A DNA stretch of 64,000 nt. Origin: Streptomyces sp. MMG1121. Its GTDB lineage: Bacteria > Actinomycetota > Actinomycetes > Streptomycetales > Streptomycetaceae. The DNA lies in NCBI RefSeq assembly GCF_001280015.1, contig NZ_LGDV01000164.1:48934-112933 (forward strand). Reading direction: 5' to 3'. The stretch's first letter is position 1, and each line of letters starts with the position of its first letter. Positions 25,357 to 33,866 of the stretch are shown here, in pieces. A model generated the notes under the pieces. It worked only from the letters and a program-made list of their open reading frames with translations. It searched no databases and was not told where the DNA came from. The position numbers and the translations under genes are program-made.

Positions 25357-27987
25357 GTGACCGAGAACGCTCAGCAGCAGCCACCCGCGCCCGACTCCGA
25401 ACTGCCGACCCAGTACGCGCCGGCCGATGTAGAGGGCCCGCTGTACGAGCGCTGGGTAGAGCGCGGTTACTTCGAGGCGGACGCGAAGAGCGAGAAGCCG
25501 CCGTTCACCGTCGTCATCCCGCCGCCGAACGTCACCGGCAGCCTGCACCTCGGGCACGCCTTCGAGCACACCCTCATCGACGCGCTGACCCGCCGCAAGC
25601 GCATGCAGGGCTACGAGACGCTGTGGCAGCCCGGCATGGACCACGCCGGCATCGCCACGCAGAACGTCGTCGAGCGCGAGCTGGGCAAGGAAGGCAAGTC
25701 GCGGCACGACCTCGGCCGTGAAGCCTTCGTCGAGCGCGTCTGGCAGTGGAAGGGCGAGTCCGGTGGCCAGATCAGCGGGCAGATGCGTCGCCTCGGTGAC
25801 GGCGTCGCCTGGTCGCGTGAGCGCTTCACCATGGACGAGGGACTGTCCCAGGCCGTCCAGACCATCTTCAAGCGGCTCTACGACGACGAGCTGATCTACC
25901 GCGCCGAGCGCATCATCAACTGGTGCCCGCGCTGCCTGACGGCCATCTCGGACATCGAGGTGGAGTACCAGGACGACGACGGCGAGCTGGTTTCCATGAC
26001 GTACGGGGAGGGGGACGACAGCATCGTCGTCGCCACCACCCGTGCCGAGACGATGCTCGGTGACACCGCCGTCGCCGTCCACCCCGAGGACGAGCGATAC
26101 AAGCACCTGGTCGGCAAGCTCATCAGGCTGCCGCTGACCGACCGTTCCATCCCGGTCGTCGCGGACGAGCACGTCGACCCCGAGTTCGGCACCGGCGCCG
26201 TCAAGGTCACCCCGGCCCACGACCCGAACGACTTCGAGATCGGTCAGCGCCACGACCTGCCGTCCATCACCGTGATGGACGAGCACGCCGTCATCACCGT
26301 CCACGGCCCCTTCCAGGGCATGGACCGCCTGGAGGCCCGCTCGGCGATCGTCGCCGCGCTGCGCGCCGAGGGCCGGATCGTCGCCGAGAAGCGGCCCTAC
26401 GTCCACTCCGTCGGCCACTGCTCGCGCTGCAAGACCACCATCGAGCCGCGTCTGTCGATGCAGTGGTGGGTCAAGGTCGGCCCGCTGGCCAAGGCCGCCG
26501 GCGACGCCGTCCGCGAGGGCAAGGTCAAGATCCATCCCCAGGAGATGGAGAAGCGGTACTTCGACTGGGTCGACAACCTCCACGACTGGTGCATCTCGCG
26601 CCAGCTGTGGTGGGGCCACCGGATCCCCGTCTGGTACGGCCCGGAGGGCGAGGTCGTCTGCGTCGGCCCGGACGAGGAGCCGCCCGGGACCGAGGCGGAG
26701 GGCTGGCACCAGGACACCGACGTCCTCGACACCTGGTTCTCCTCCGGCCTGTGGCCGTTCTCGACCCTCGGCTGGCCCGAACAGACCGAGTCGCTCGCGA
26801 AGTTCTACCCGAACTCCGTGCTGGTCACCGGTTACGACATCCTCTTCTTCTGGGTCGCCCGGATGATGATGTTCGGTCTGTACGCGATGGACGGCACCCC
26901 GCCGTTCCACACCATCGCCCTGCACGGCATGGTCCGTGACCAGTTCGGCAAGAAGATGTCGAAGTCCTTCGGCAACGCGGTCAACCCGCTGGACTGGATG
27001 GACAAGTACGGCAGTGACGCGCTCAGGTTCACCCTGGCCCGTGGCGCGAACCCCGGCGTCGACGTCCCGATCGGCGAGGACTGGGTCCAGGGCTCGCGCA
27101 ACTTCGCCAACAAGATCTGGAACGCGACCCGCTTCGCGCTGATGAACGGCGCGACGGTCGAGGGCGAACTGCCGGACGCCTCCGCGATGTCGGCGACGGA
27201 CCGCTGGATCCTGTCCCGTCTGAACTCCGTCGTCGCCGAAGTCGACGCGTTCTACGAGGACTTCCAGTTCGCCAAGCTGTCCGACGCCCTCTTCCACTTC
27301 GCGTGGGACGAGGTCTTCGACTGGTACGTCGAGCTGTCCAAGACGGTCTTCATGGCGGGCGGCGCCCCGGCCGAGGTCAGCAAGCGGGTCCTGGGCGAGG
27401 TCCTGGACGTCACGCTCAGGCTGCTGCACCCGGTGGTCCCGTTCGTCACGGAGACCCTGTGGACCACCCTCACCGGCGGCGAGTCGGTCGTCATCGCCGA
27501 GTGGCCGAAGGACAGCGGCTTCCGTGCCGCCGACGCCGAGCGGGAGATCGAGTCCCTCCAGTCGGTCATCACCGAGGTCCGCCGCTTCCGCGCCGACCAG
27601 GGCCTGCAGCCCGGCCAGCGCGTCCCGGCCCGCCTGACCCTGGACGGTACGGCCCTGGCCCCGCACGAGGCGGCCATCCGCCAGCTCCTGCGCCTCCAGC
27701 CGGAGGGCGAGGGCTTCACGGCCACGGCCACCCTGCCGGTGGCGGGCGCGGAGGTCGCGCTGGACCTCTCCGGCACGATCGACGTGGCGGCCGAGCGCAA
27801 GCGCCTCGCGAAGGACCTGGCTGCGGCCGAGAAGGAGAAGGCCCAGGCGGGCGCCAAGCTCGGCAACGAGGCCTTCCTGGCCAAGGCCCCGGACCAGGTG
27901 GTCGACAAGATCCGTACCCGCCTGGCCAAGGCGGAGGAGGACATCGCCCGCATCCAGTCCCAGCTGGAGAAGCTCCCGCCGGCGTAA
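25357..27987 (+). CDS. valS: Valyl-tRNA synthetase
   Basis: 876 residues, full length for bacterial ValRS. Class I signatures: the HIGH motif as HLGHAF (near residue 62) and KMSKS in [10 protein letters not shown] (about residue 532). The editing domain lies between ([39 protein letters not shown]). The C-terminal coiled coil (about 800-876; [19 protein letters not shown]) binds tRNA. It attaches valine to tRNA-Val and hydrolyses mischarged threonine. GTG at 25357 follows a TAAACT -10 by 7 nt. It ends before a strong terminator. valS next to folC is the normal order. Confidence 0.97.
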   Translation: MTENAQQQPPAPDSELPTQYAPADVEGPLYERWVERGYFEADAKSEKPPFTVVIPPPNVTGSLHLGHAFEHTLIDALTRRKRMQGYETLWQPGMDHAGIATQNVVERELGKEGKSRHDLGREAFVERVWQWKGESGGQISGQMRRLGDGVAWSRERFTMDEGLSQAVQTIFKRLYDDELIYRAERIINWCPRCLTAISDIEVEYQDDDGELVSMTYGEGDDSIVVATTRAETMLGDTAVAVHPEDERYKHLVGKLIRLPLTDRSIPVVADEHVDPEFGTGAVKVTPAHDPNDFEIGQRHDLPSITVMDEHAVITVHGPFQGMDRLEARSAIVAALRAEGRIVAEKRPYVHSVGHCSRCKTTIEPRLSMQWWVKVGPLAKAAGDAVREGKVKIHPQEMEKRYFDWVDNLHDWCISRQLWWGHRIPVWYGPEGEVVCVGPDEEPPGTEAEGWHQDTDVLDTWFSSGLWPFSTLGWPEQTESLAKFYPNSVLVTGYDILFFWVARMMMFGLYAMDGTPPFHTIALHGMVRDQFGKKMSKSFGNAVNPLDWMDKYGSDALRFTLARGANPGVDVPIGEDWVQGSRNFANKIWNATRFALMNGATVEGELPDASAMSATDRWILSRLNSVVAEVDAFYEDFQFAKLSDALFHFAWDEVFDWYVELSKTVFMAGGAPAEVSKRVLGEVLDVTLRLLHPVVPFVTETLWTTLTGGESVVIAEWPKDSGFRAADAEREIESLQSVITEVRRFRADQGLQPGQRVPARLTLDGTALAPHEAAIRQLLRLQPEGEGFTATATLPVAGAEVALDLSGTIDVAAERKRLAKDLAAAEKEKAQAGAKLGNEAFLAKAPDQVVDKIRTRLAKAEEDIARIQSQLEKLPPA

Positions 27988-28001
27988 GCCGTCGTGCGTG
28001 A

Positions 28002-28042
28002 CCGAAGGCCCCCGGTGCGGATCGAGCACCGGGGGCCTTCGG
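28002..28042 (+). terminator. Terminator of valS
   Basis: A perfect 17-bp stem, CCGAAGGCCCCCGGTGC (28002-28018) with its complement at 28026-28042 and a 7-nt loop, beginning 15 nt after the stop. Confidence 0.8.
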
Positions 28043-28048
28043 CGTCCT

Positions 28049-28079
28049 GAAGGGGCGCGGGGCCGTGTCGATGTGCGGC
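28049..28079 (+). repeat. Dispersed Streptomyces intergenic repeat, copy 2
   Basis: Matches 28 of 31 nt of copy 1 (19764-19794). Here it continues into GGCTCCGCCGCGTGGG, which I recall as the usual extension of this element. As at copy 1, it lies just downstream of a terminator hairpin. Confidence 0.6.
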
Positions 28080-28182
28080 TCCGCCGCGTGGGTGCGGGCG
28101 GCCACGACGGACGCGAACCCGGCGACGCCGGGCCACCACCCCGAACCGCCGCGTTGTCACCTCCGCTCCGTAGACTGGCCCC

Positions 28183-29697
28183 GTGAGCGAAGAGCCCGGC
28201 ACCAGCGACACCCCCGACCCCCTCGACAGCTTCGACGAACTCATCGAGGCCGAGACCACCCGCGACCCCGACCTCGCGGTGATCGAGGCCGGCAGCCGCA
28301 CCCTGCGCACGCAGGGCGGCTCGCCGCAGGCCGACGTACCCGGGCGGCCCGAGGACCCGGAGGTCGACCGGGCCCTGCGCGAGGTCGAGACGGAGCTGGC
28401 GACCCGCTGGGGCGAGACCAAGCTGGAGCCGTCGGTCAGCCGTATCGCCGCGCTGATGGACGTACTTGGCGAGCCGCAGCGCTCGTACCCGTCGATCCAC
28501 ATCACCGGGACGAACGGCAAGACCTCCACCGCCCGCATGATCGAGGCCCTCCTCGGCGCCTTCGAGCTGCGCACCGGCCGCTACACCAGCCCCCATGTGC
28601 AGTCGATCACCGAGCGGATCAGCCTGGACGGCGCCCCGCTCTCCGCCGAGCGGTTCATCGAGACGTACCAGGACATCAAGCCGTACATCGAGATGGTGGA
28701 CGCGCAGCAGGAGTACCGGCTGTCCTTCTTCGAGGTGCTCACCGGCATGGCGTACGCCGCCTTCGCGGACGCCCCGGTGGACGTCGCCGTCGTCGAGGTC
28801 GGCATGGGCGGGTCCTGGGACGCCACCAACGTGATCGACGGCGATGTCGCCGTGGTCACCCCGATCGACCTGGACCACACCGACCGGCTCGGCGAGACGA
28901 CCGGGGAGATCGCCGCCGAGAAGAGCGGGATCATCAAGCAGGACGCGACGGTCATCCTGGCCCAGCAGCCGGTCGAGGCGGCCCAGGTGCTGCTGAAGAA
29001 GGCCGTCGAGGTGAACGCGACCGTGGCCCGCGAGGGCCTGGAGTTCGGTGTCGTCGCCCGTCAGGTCGCCGTGGGCGGCCAGCTGGTCACCCTGCGCGGT
29101 CTCGGCGGCGAGTACGCCGAGGTGTACCTCCCGCTGCACGGCGCCCACCAGGCGCACAACGCGGCCGTCGCGCTCGCCGCCGTCGAGGCGTTCTTCGGCG
29201 TCGGCGCACAGCACGCGCAGACACTGGACCTCGACACCGTCCGCAAGGCCTTCGCGGCCGTGTCCTCCCCGGGCCGGCTGGAGGTCGTACGGCGCTCCCC
29301 GACCGTCGTGCTGGACGCGGCGCACAACCCGGCGGGCGCCGCGGCCACCGCGGAGGCCGTGCGCGAGGCGTTCGACTTCACCCGGCTCATCGGAGTGGTG
29401 GGCGCGAGCGGCGACAAGAACGTGCGAGGGCTGCTGGAGGCCTTCGAGCCGATCTTCGCCGAGGTCGTCGTCACGCAGAACACCAGTCATCGGGCCATGG
29501 ACGCGGACGAGTTGGCCGCGATCGCCGTCGAGGTGTTCGGCGAGGAGCGGGTGCAGGTCGAGCCGCGGCTGCCGGACGCCCTGGAGGCCGCGATCACGCT
29601 GGCCGAGGAGGAGGGCGAGTTCGCGGGCGGTGGCGTGCTGGTCACCGGTTCTGTCATCACAGTCGGCGAGGCCCGGCTGCTGCTGGGGAAGGGCTGA
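28183..29697 (+). CDS. folC: Folylpolyglutamate / dihydrofolate synthase
   Basis: 504 residues: an acidic N-terminal extension of about 75 residues, then the Mur-ligase-like FolC fold. The P-loop is ITGTNGKTSTARM (about 108-120); the second conserved block is VVEVGMGGSWDATNVIDGD; the Lys of EKSGIIKQDA is the likely carbamylated residue; and LDAAHNPAGAAA starts the C-terminal Rossmann domain. It adds glutamate to (dihydro)folates. GTG at 28183 is preceded 6 nt earlier by TAGACT, suggesting a leaderless mRNA. The DUF4233 gene starts 10 nt after the stop, so they are co-transcribed. Confidence 0.95.
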   Translation: MSEEPGTSDTPDPLDSFDELIEAETTRDPDLAVIEAGSRTLRTQGGSPQADVPGRPEDPEVDRALREVETELATRWGETKLEPSVSRIAALMDVLGEPQRSYPSIHITGTNGKTSTARMIEALLGAFELRTGRYTSPHVQSITERISLDGAPLSAERFIETYQDIKPYIEMVDAQQEYRLSFFEVLTGMAYAAFADAPVDVAVVEVGMGGSWDATNVIDGDVAVVTPIDLDHTDRLGETTGEIAAEKSGIIKQDATVILAQQPVEAAQVLLKKAVEVNATVAREGLEFGVVARQVAVGGQLVTLRGLGGEYAEVYLPLHGAHQAHNAAVALAAVEAFFGVGAQHAQTLDLDTVRKAFAAVSSPGRLEVVRRSPTVVLDAAHNPAGAAATAEAVREAFDFTRLIGVVGASGDKNVRGLLEAFEPIFAEVVVTQNTSHRAMDADELAAIAVEVFGEERVQVEPRLPDALEAAITLAEEEGEFAGGGVLVTGSVITVGEARLLLGKG

Positions 29698-29707
29698 GGC
29701 TCAAGAG

Positions 29708-30070
29708 ATGCGTACGCTGTGCTCCTCGACCTTGATCGGCGAGTTCTTCATCATCGGCTTCGCCGGACTGGTCGCCATGAAGGACCCGGACCTGTCCGTG
29801 TCGACGGTGTGGCTGGTCAGCGGGATCGCCATGTTGCTGTGCGTGCTGATGTGCGCGATGGTGACCCGCCCGGGCGGGGTGGCCCTCGGCTGGGTGCTGC
29901 AGATCGCCCTGATCGCCTCCGGCGTCTTCGTCCCGACCATGTTCTTCATGGGCGCGGTGTTCGCGGCGCTGTGGTGGGCGTCGGTGCACTTCGGGCGGAA
30001 GGTGGACGAGGCGAAGGCCAGATTCGCCGCCCAGGCGGAGGCAGCCTCCTCTACCCCTGACGCTGTGTGA
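29708..30070 (+). CDS. DUF4233 family four-helix membrane protein
   Basis: 120 residues with about four hydrophobic helices (GEFFIIGFAGLVAM; VWLVSGIAMLLCVLMCAMV; GWVLQIALIASGVFVP; MFFMGAVFAALWWASV) and a polar Ala/Lys tail. The DUF4233 family is found almost only between folC and ndk in actinobacteria; the function is unknown. The start at 29708 is only 10 nt after the folC stop, giving tight coupling. Confidence 0.85.
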   Translation: MRTLCSSTLIGEFFIIGFAGLVAMKDPDLSVSTVWLVSGIAMLLCVLMCAMVTRPGGVALGWVLQIALIASGVFVPTMFFMGAVFAALWWASVHFGRKVDEAKARFAAQAEAASSTPDAV

Positions 30071-30133
30071 CGGACGCGCGGACACGCCCTGTAACCTCGT
30101 CCCACCGCACACGTCAGCCGTAAGGAGCACCTC

Positions 30134-30547
30134 GTGACCCAGCGCACCCTCGTCCTGCTCAAGCCCGACGCCGTCCGTCGGGGCCTGACCGGCGAGATCA
30201 TCAGCCGTATCGAGCGCAAGGCCGGCTGGCAGATCACCGCGCTGGAGCTGCGCACCCTGGACCGCGCCACGCTGGAGCAGCACTACGCCGAGCACGTCGG
30301 CAAGCCCTTCTACGAGCCGCTGGTGGAGTTCATGGCCTCCGGTCCCGTGGTCGCGCTGATCGCCGAGGGCGAGCGGGTCATCGAGGGTGTGCGCGCGCTC
30401 GCCGGCCCGACCGACCCGATCGCCGCCGCGCCCGGTTCCATCCGCGGTGACTACGGCGTGATCGTCCGGGAGAACCTGATCCACGCCTCGGACTCCGAGG
30501 AGTCCGCCGAGCGCGAGGTGAAGATCTTCTTCCCGGGCCGGGCGTGA
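30134..30547 (+). CDS. ndk: Nucleoside diphosphate kinase
   Basis: 137 residues, standard for bacterial NDK. It transfers the gamma phosphate of ATP to other nucleoside diphosphates through a phospho-His. TLVLLKPDAVRRGL at the N-terminus and GSIRGDYG are conserved, and the catalytic His is in ENLIHASDSEESAERE. GTG at 30134 with TAAGGAG upstream. It lies 63 nt after the DUF4233 gene and before a terminator. Confidence 0.97.
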   Translation: MTQRTLVLLKPDAVRRGLTGEIISRIERKAGWQITALELRTLDRATLEQHYAEHVGKPFYEPLVEFMASGPVVALIAEGERVIEGVRALAGPTDPIAAAPGSIRGDYGVIVRENLIHASDSEESAEREVKIFFPGRA

Positions 30548-30869
30548 TCCACTTCCGCGGCCGCGGATGAACCGCGCGCGGATGTTTCGCTAATTTTTTT
30601 GACGGGGCGTCAGCTCCGCCCGGTTGCGCTTGACCAGGGACGGCCGTACATTTCCGGCCGTCCTTTGGCATATGCCTTGCCGATCGGGGGAACGCGTGCC
30701 TCCGATGGACCGTCTCCACAGGCGAGGCGGACCGCCATCTGGTGACAATGGCGGAGACCCTCGCGCAGTGTCCGTGCAGGCGCGTTTACGATGGAAGCCT
30801 TCACGTCACAGCACCCGCCTCGCCGTCCTGATATGCCCTCAAAAGCTAGGGAAGGCCAGATGAATCCGG
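30548..30869 (+). promoter_or_regulatory. ndk-mreB intergenic region with terminator and mreB leader
   Basis: 322 nt without a convincing gene. It contains an A/T-rich tract (30590-30602), a GGACGGCC/GGCCGTCC hairpin (30638-30645, 30656-30663) that probably terminates ndk, and the 200-nt leader of mreB. mreB promoters are expected here by analogy with S. coelicolor, but I could not pick clear hexamers. Confidence 0.5.
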
Positions 30870-31901
30870 ATGGGGAACTCAATGTCGTTCATCGGCCGTG
30901 ACATGGCTGTCGACCTCGGGACCGCCAACACGCTGGTGTACGTCAGGGGTCGCGGGATCGTACTCAACGAGCCGTCCGTCGTCGCGATCAACACCAACAC
31001 GGGTGGGATCCTCGCGGTCGGTGCCGAAGCGAAGAAGATGATCGGCCGGACGCCGGGCAACATCGTGGCCGTCCGTCCGCTGAAGGACGGTGTGATCGCC
31101 GACTTCGAGATCACCGAGCGGATGCTCCGCTACTTCATCCTGAAGATCCACAAGCGGCGGTATCTCGCCCGGCCGCGGGTCGTCGTCTGTGTGCCCTCGG
31201 GCATCACGGGCGTCGAGCGCCGCGCCGTGATCGAGGCGTCCACCCAGGCCGGTGCCCGCCAGGTGCACATCATCGAGGAGCCCATGGCCGCCGCCATCGG
31301 CTCCGGCCTGCCGGTCCACGAGGCCACGGGCAACATGGTGGTGGACATCGGCGGCGGCACGACGGAGGTCGCGGTCATCTCGCTCGGCGGCATCGTCACC
31401 GCCCAGTCCATCCGCGTCGCGGGCGACGAACTCGACAACGCGATCATCCAGTACATCAAGAAGGAGTACAGCCTCCTGCTGGGTGAGCGCACGGCCGAGC
31501 AGATCAAGATCACGATCGGTTCGGCGTACGACCTCGACACCGACGAGCACACTGAAGTGCGCGGCCGGGACCTGGTGTCCGGGCTGCCCAAGACCGTCGT
31601 CATCTCGGCCGCCGAGGTCCGCAAGGCGATCGAGGAACCGGTCAACGCGATCGTGGACGCGGTCAAGACGACCCTCGACAAGTGCCCGCCGGAGCTGTCC
31701 GGCGACATCATGGACCGAGGAATCGTTCTGACCGGCGGCGGAGCCCTGCTGCGCGGTCTCGACGAGCGGCTGCGCCGGGAGACCGGCATGCCGATCCACA
31801 TCGCCGAGGATCCGCTGGACAGCGTCGCGCTCGGCTCCGGCAAGTGCGTCGAGGAGTTCGAGGCGCTGCAGCAGGTGCTGGACGCCCAGCCGCGCAGATG
31901 A
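30870..31901 (+). CDS. mreB: Rod-shape protein MreB (actin homologue)
   Basis: 343 residues from the ATG at 30870. An ATG at 30882 (MSFIGRD) has GGGGAAC upstream and could be the main start. The actin-fold motifs are present: phosphate 1 [15 protein letters not shown], connect/phosphate 2 [15 protein letters not shown] and adenosine [14 protein letters not shown]. In Streptomyces MreB is not needed for tip growth but assembles during sporulation and thickens spore walls. It heads the mreB-mreC-mreD-mrdA-rodA group, with a 185-nt gap and a hairpin before mreC. Confidence 0.97.
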   Translation: MGNSMSFIGRDMAVDLGTANTLVYVRGRGIVLNEPSVVAINTNTGGILAVGAEAKKMIGRTPGNIVAVRPLKDGVIADFEITERMLRYFILKIHKRRYLARPRVVVCVPSGITGVERRAVIEASTQAGARQVHIIEEPMAAAIGSGLPVHEATGNMVVDIGGGTTEVAVISLGGIVTAQSIRVAGDELDNAIIQYIKKEYSLLLGERTAEQIKITIGSAYDLDTDEHTEVRGRDLVSGLPKTVVISAAEVRKAIEEPVNAIVDAVKTTLDKCPPELSGDIMDRGIVLTGGGALLRGLDERLRRETGMPIHIAEDPLDSVALGSGKCVEEFEALQQVLDAQPRR

Positions 31902-31917
31902 CGTAACGCTTCGATTC

Positions 31918-31949
31918 CGCCGTACGAGACGTTCTCCTCTCGTGCGGCG
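31918..31949 (+). terminator. Hairpin after mreB
   Basis: CGCCGTACGAGA (31918-31929) pairs with TCTCGTGCGGCG (31938-31949), with one U-G pair in RNA. It lies 16 nt after the mreB stop and may limit read-through into mreCD. Just downstream a 20-nt unit ending CCGCGCCGCG is repeated nearly exactly (about 32000-32043). Confidence 0.5.
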
Positions 31950-32086
31950 GATCGTTGATATAGAGGCATAAGCTCCCACACATGAGTCCCTCCGGTTTGC
32001 GTTTCGCGTACCGCGCCGCGGGTTTCGCGTCCCGCGCCGCGCAGGGGCTCCCGAATTCCTATTGAGGAAGGGCACGGCCGCCGCAC

Positions 32087-33028
32087 GTGAGGGACACGAA
32101 AGAGAGCCGGCTGCTCCTGGTCCTGCTGGTCGCCATCGCGCTCGCGCTGATCACGGTGGATATCCGAGGGGGCCGGAACTCCCCGGTCGACGGTGCCCGG
32201 CAGGCCGCGGCCGCGGTGTTCGGCCCCGTGGAGAACGGGCTGTCCTCGGCGGTCGACCCCGTCGGCAACGCCGTCTCCGCCATCCGTGACTCCGGCAGCC
32301 GGCACAGCCGGCTGGCCGCGCTGGAGAAGGAGAACGCGGCCCTCAAGGCGAAGCTCGGCAGCGACGACCGCAGCCGCAGCCGGCTGAACCAGCTCGACAA
32401 GATGCTCAAGCTCGCCGGCGAGGGCCAGTACGGCATCAAGGGCGCCCAGGTCGTCGCCATAGGGTCCGCGCAGGGCTTCTCCTGGACGGTGACCATCGAC
32501 GTCGGCGCCAACGACGGCATCAAGCGCGACATGACCGTCCTCAACGGCGACGGACTGGTCGGCCGCGTCACCACCGTCGGCCCCGACACCTCCACCGTGC
32601 TCCTCGCCAACGACCCCGACTTCACCGTCGGCACCCGCATGGAGGGCAGTGACGAACTCGGCTTCGCCTCCGGCCAGGGCGACCGTCCGCTGCGCGTGGA
32701 ACTGCTCAACGGACAGGCGGAGGTGCACAAGGGCGACCGGCTCGTCACCTTCGGCTCGCAGAACGACCGCCCGTTCGTGCCGGGCGTCCCGGTCGGTGTG
32801 ATCTCCCGGGTCGACCCCTCCGGCGGCGGCCTGACCCGCACCCTCTACGTCACCCCGTACGTCAGCTTCACCAAGCTCGACATCGTCGGCGTGGTCGTCG
32901 AGGCCCCGAAGAAGGACCCCCGCGACGAGGTGCTGCCGACCCAGCCCAAACCGACCCCGACGCCGACCGTCACCGTCACGGTGACCCCGTCGGCCAACGC
33001 GACCGACACGACCGGCCGGCAGCAGTAG
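32087..33028 (+). CDS. mreC: Rod-shape determining protein MreC
   Basis: 313 residues. A cytoplasmic start, one helix (about 9-25, LLLVLLVAIALALITVD), a coiled coil (about 78-108, LAALEKENAALKAKL) and the two-barrel MreC core (about 115-275; VGANDGIKRDMTVLNGDGLVGRV). The tail is Pro/Thr-rich (KPTPTPTVTVTVTPS), perhaps spanning the wall. GTG at 32087 with GAGGAAGGG upstream, though the spacing is long. MreC links MreB to PBP2/RodA outside the membrane. mreD follows after 14 nt. Confidence 0.95.
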   Translation: MRDTKESRLLLVLLVAIALALITVDIRGGRNSPVDGARQAAAAVFGPVENGLSSAVDPVGNAVSAIRDSGSRHSRLAALEKENAALKAKLGSDDRSRSRLNQLDKMLKLAGEGQYGIKGAQVVAIGSAQGFSWTVTIDVGANDGIKRDMTVLNGDGLVGRVTTVGPDTSTVLLANDPDFTVGTRMEGSDELGFASGQGDRPLRVELLNGQAEVHKGDRLVTFGSQNDRPFVPGVPVGVISRVDPSGGGLTRTLYVTPYVSFTKLDIVGVVVEAPKKDPRDEVLPTQPKPTPTPTVTVTVTPSANATDTTGRQQ

Positions 33029-33042
33029 GAGCTGACTTCCCC

Positions 33043-33720
33043 ATGCGCTTCAACCGGATCCTGCTCTCCAGCGCGCTGGTCGTCATGGCCCTGGTGATCC
33101 AGGTGAGCGTCCTCGCCCGCCTGCATCTGCCGGGTGCCGTCCCCGATCTGCTGCTGCTCACCGTCCTCGGCCTCGCCATGGTGTACGGCCATGTCGGCGG
33201 CGCCCTCGTCGGCTTCGGCGCGGGGCTGCTCGCCGACCTCGCCCCGCCCGCCGACCACGCGGCCGGCCGCTACGCGCTCGTGCTGTGCGTCACCGGCTAC
33301 TTCGCCGGGCTCATCAAGCCGGGCAACGGCCGGCTGAAGTCGGCGACCGGCCCGATGGCCGTCGTGGTCGCCGCCGCCGTCGGTTCCACGCTGCTGTACG
33401 CGGGCGTCGGCGCCCTGGTCGGCGACACCGCCGCCCGCCACGTCGGCCTGCCCGGCCTGCTCGTCTCGGCCGCCCTGTACGACCTGCTGCTCGCCCCATT
33501 CGTGGTCCCCGGGATCATGTGGCTGGCCCGCCGCGCCGACAACGACCCGCTGACCGAGTCCGGCCCCGCCGCCAAGGCCGGGGACATCTCCGCCGGCTGG
33601 CTCTCCTCCGGCACCGGACTGCGCATCGGCAGCCAGCGCGGCGGCCTCGGCGTCCTGAAGGCCAAGGCCCGCACCCGTTCCGCCCGGGTCGGCCGCATCA
33701 AGGGGGTCAAGCGGCTGTGA
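33043..33720 (+). CDS. mreD: Rod-shape determining protein MreD
   Basis: 225 residues with about five helices and the MreD segment PDLLLLTVLGLAMVYGHVGG followed by GAGLLADLAPPAD. An extra basic C-terminal tail of about 50 residues (KAKARTRSARVGRIKGVKRL) extends past the last helix. It is an integral component of the elongasome, placed between mreC (14-nt gap) and the PBP2 gene (146-nt gap). ATG at 33043 with AGGAG upstream. Confidence 0.93.
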   Translation: MRFNRILLSSALVVMALVIQVSVLARLHLPGAVPDLLLLTVLGLAMVYGHVGGALVGFGAGLLADLAPPADHAAGRYALVLCVTGYFAGLIKPGNGRLKSATGPMAVVVAAAVGSTLLYAGVGALVGDTAARHVGLPGLLVSAALYDLLLAPFVVPGIMWLARRADNDPLTESGPAAKAGDISAGWLSSGTGLRIGSQRGGLGVLKAKARTRSARVGRIKGVKRL

Positions 33721-33866
33721 GCGCCGGGGAGTTCACCCGAACGGGTCAGCTGTCTCGGAACGCGGGTTCACAGACTGATCGTTCATCATTCGTACGCGCA
33801 CAGACTCATCGCACACATGCGCTGCGCGCGCAGACGTTCGCGCACTGAGAGGGGGAGGCAGCCGCA

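Noticed and set aside
25303..29490. Very long open frame on the minus strand opposite valS and folC
   Set aside because: It is the mirror of two certain genes. High third-position GC in the real frames removes stop codons from the antisense frame; the product is Val/Leu/Arg/Asp/Gly noise.
30624..30863. 79-codon frame between ndk and mreB
   Set aside because: It overlaps the ndk terminator hairpin and the expected mreB promoter region, has Arg/Pro-rich noise composition and no ribosome-binding site.
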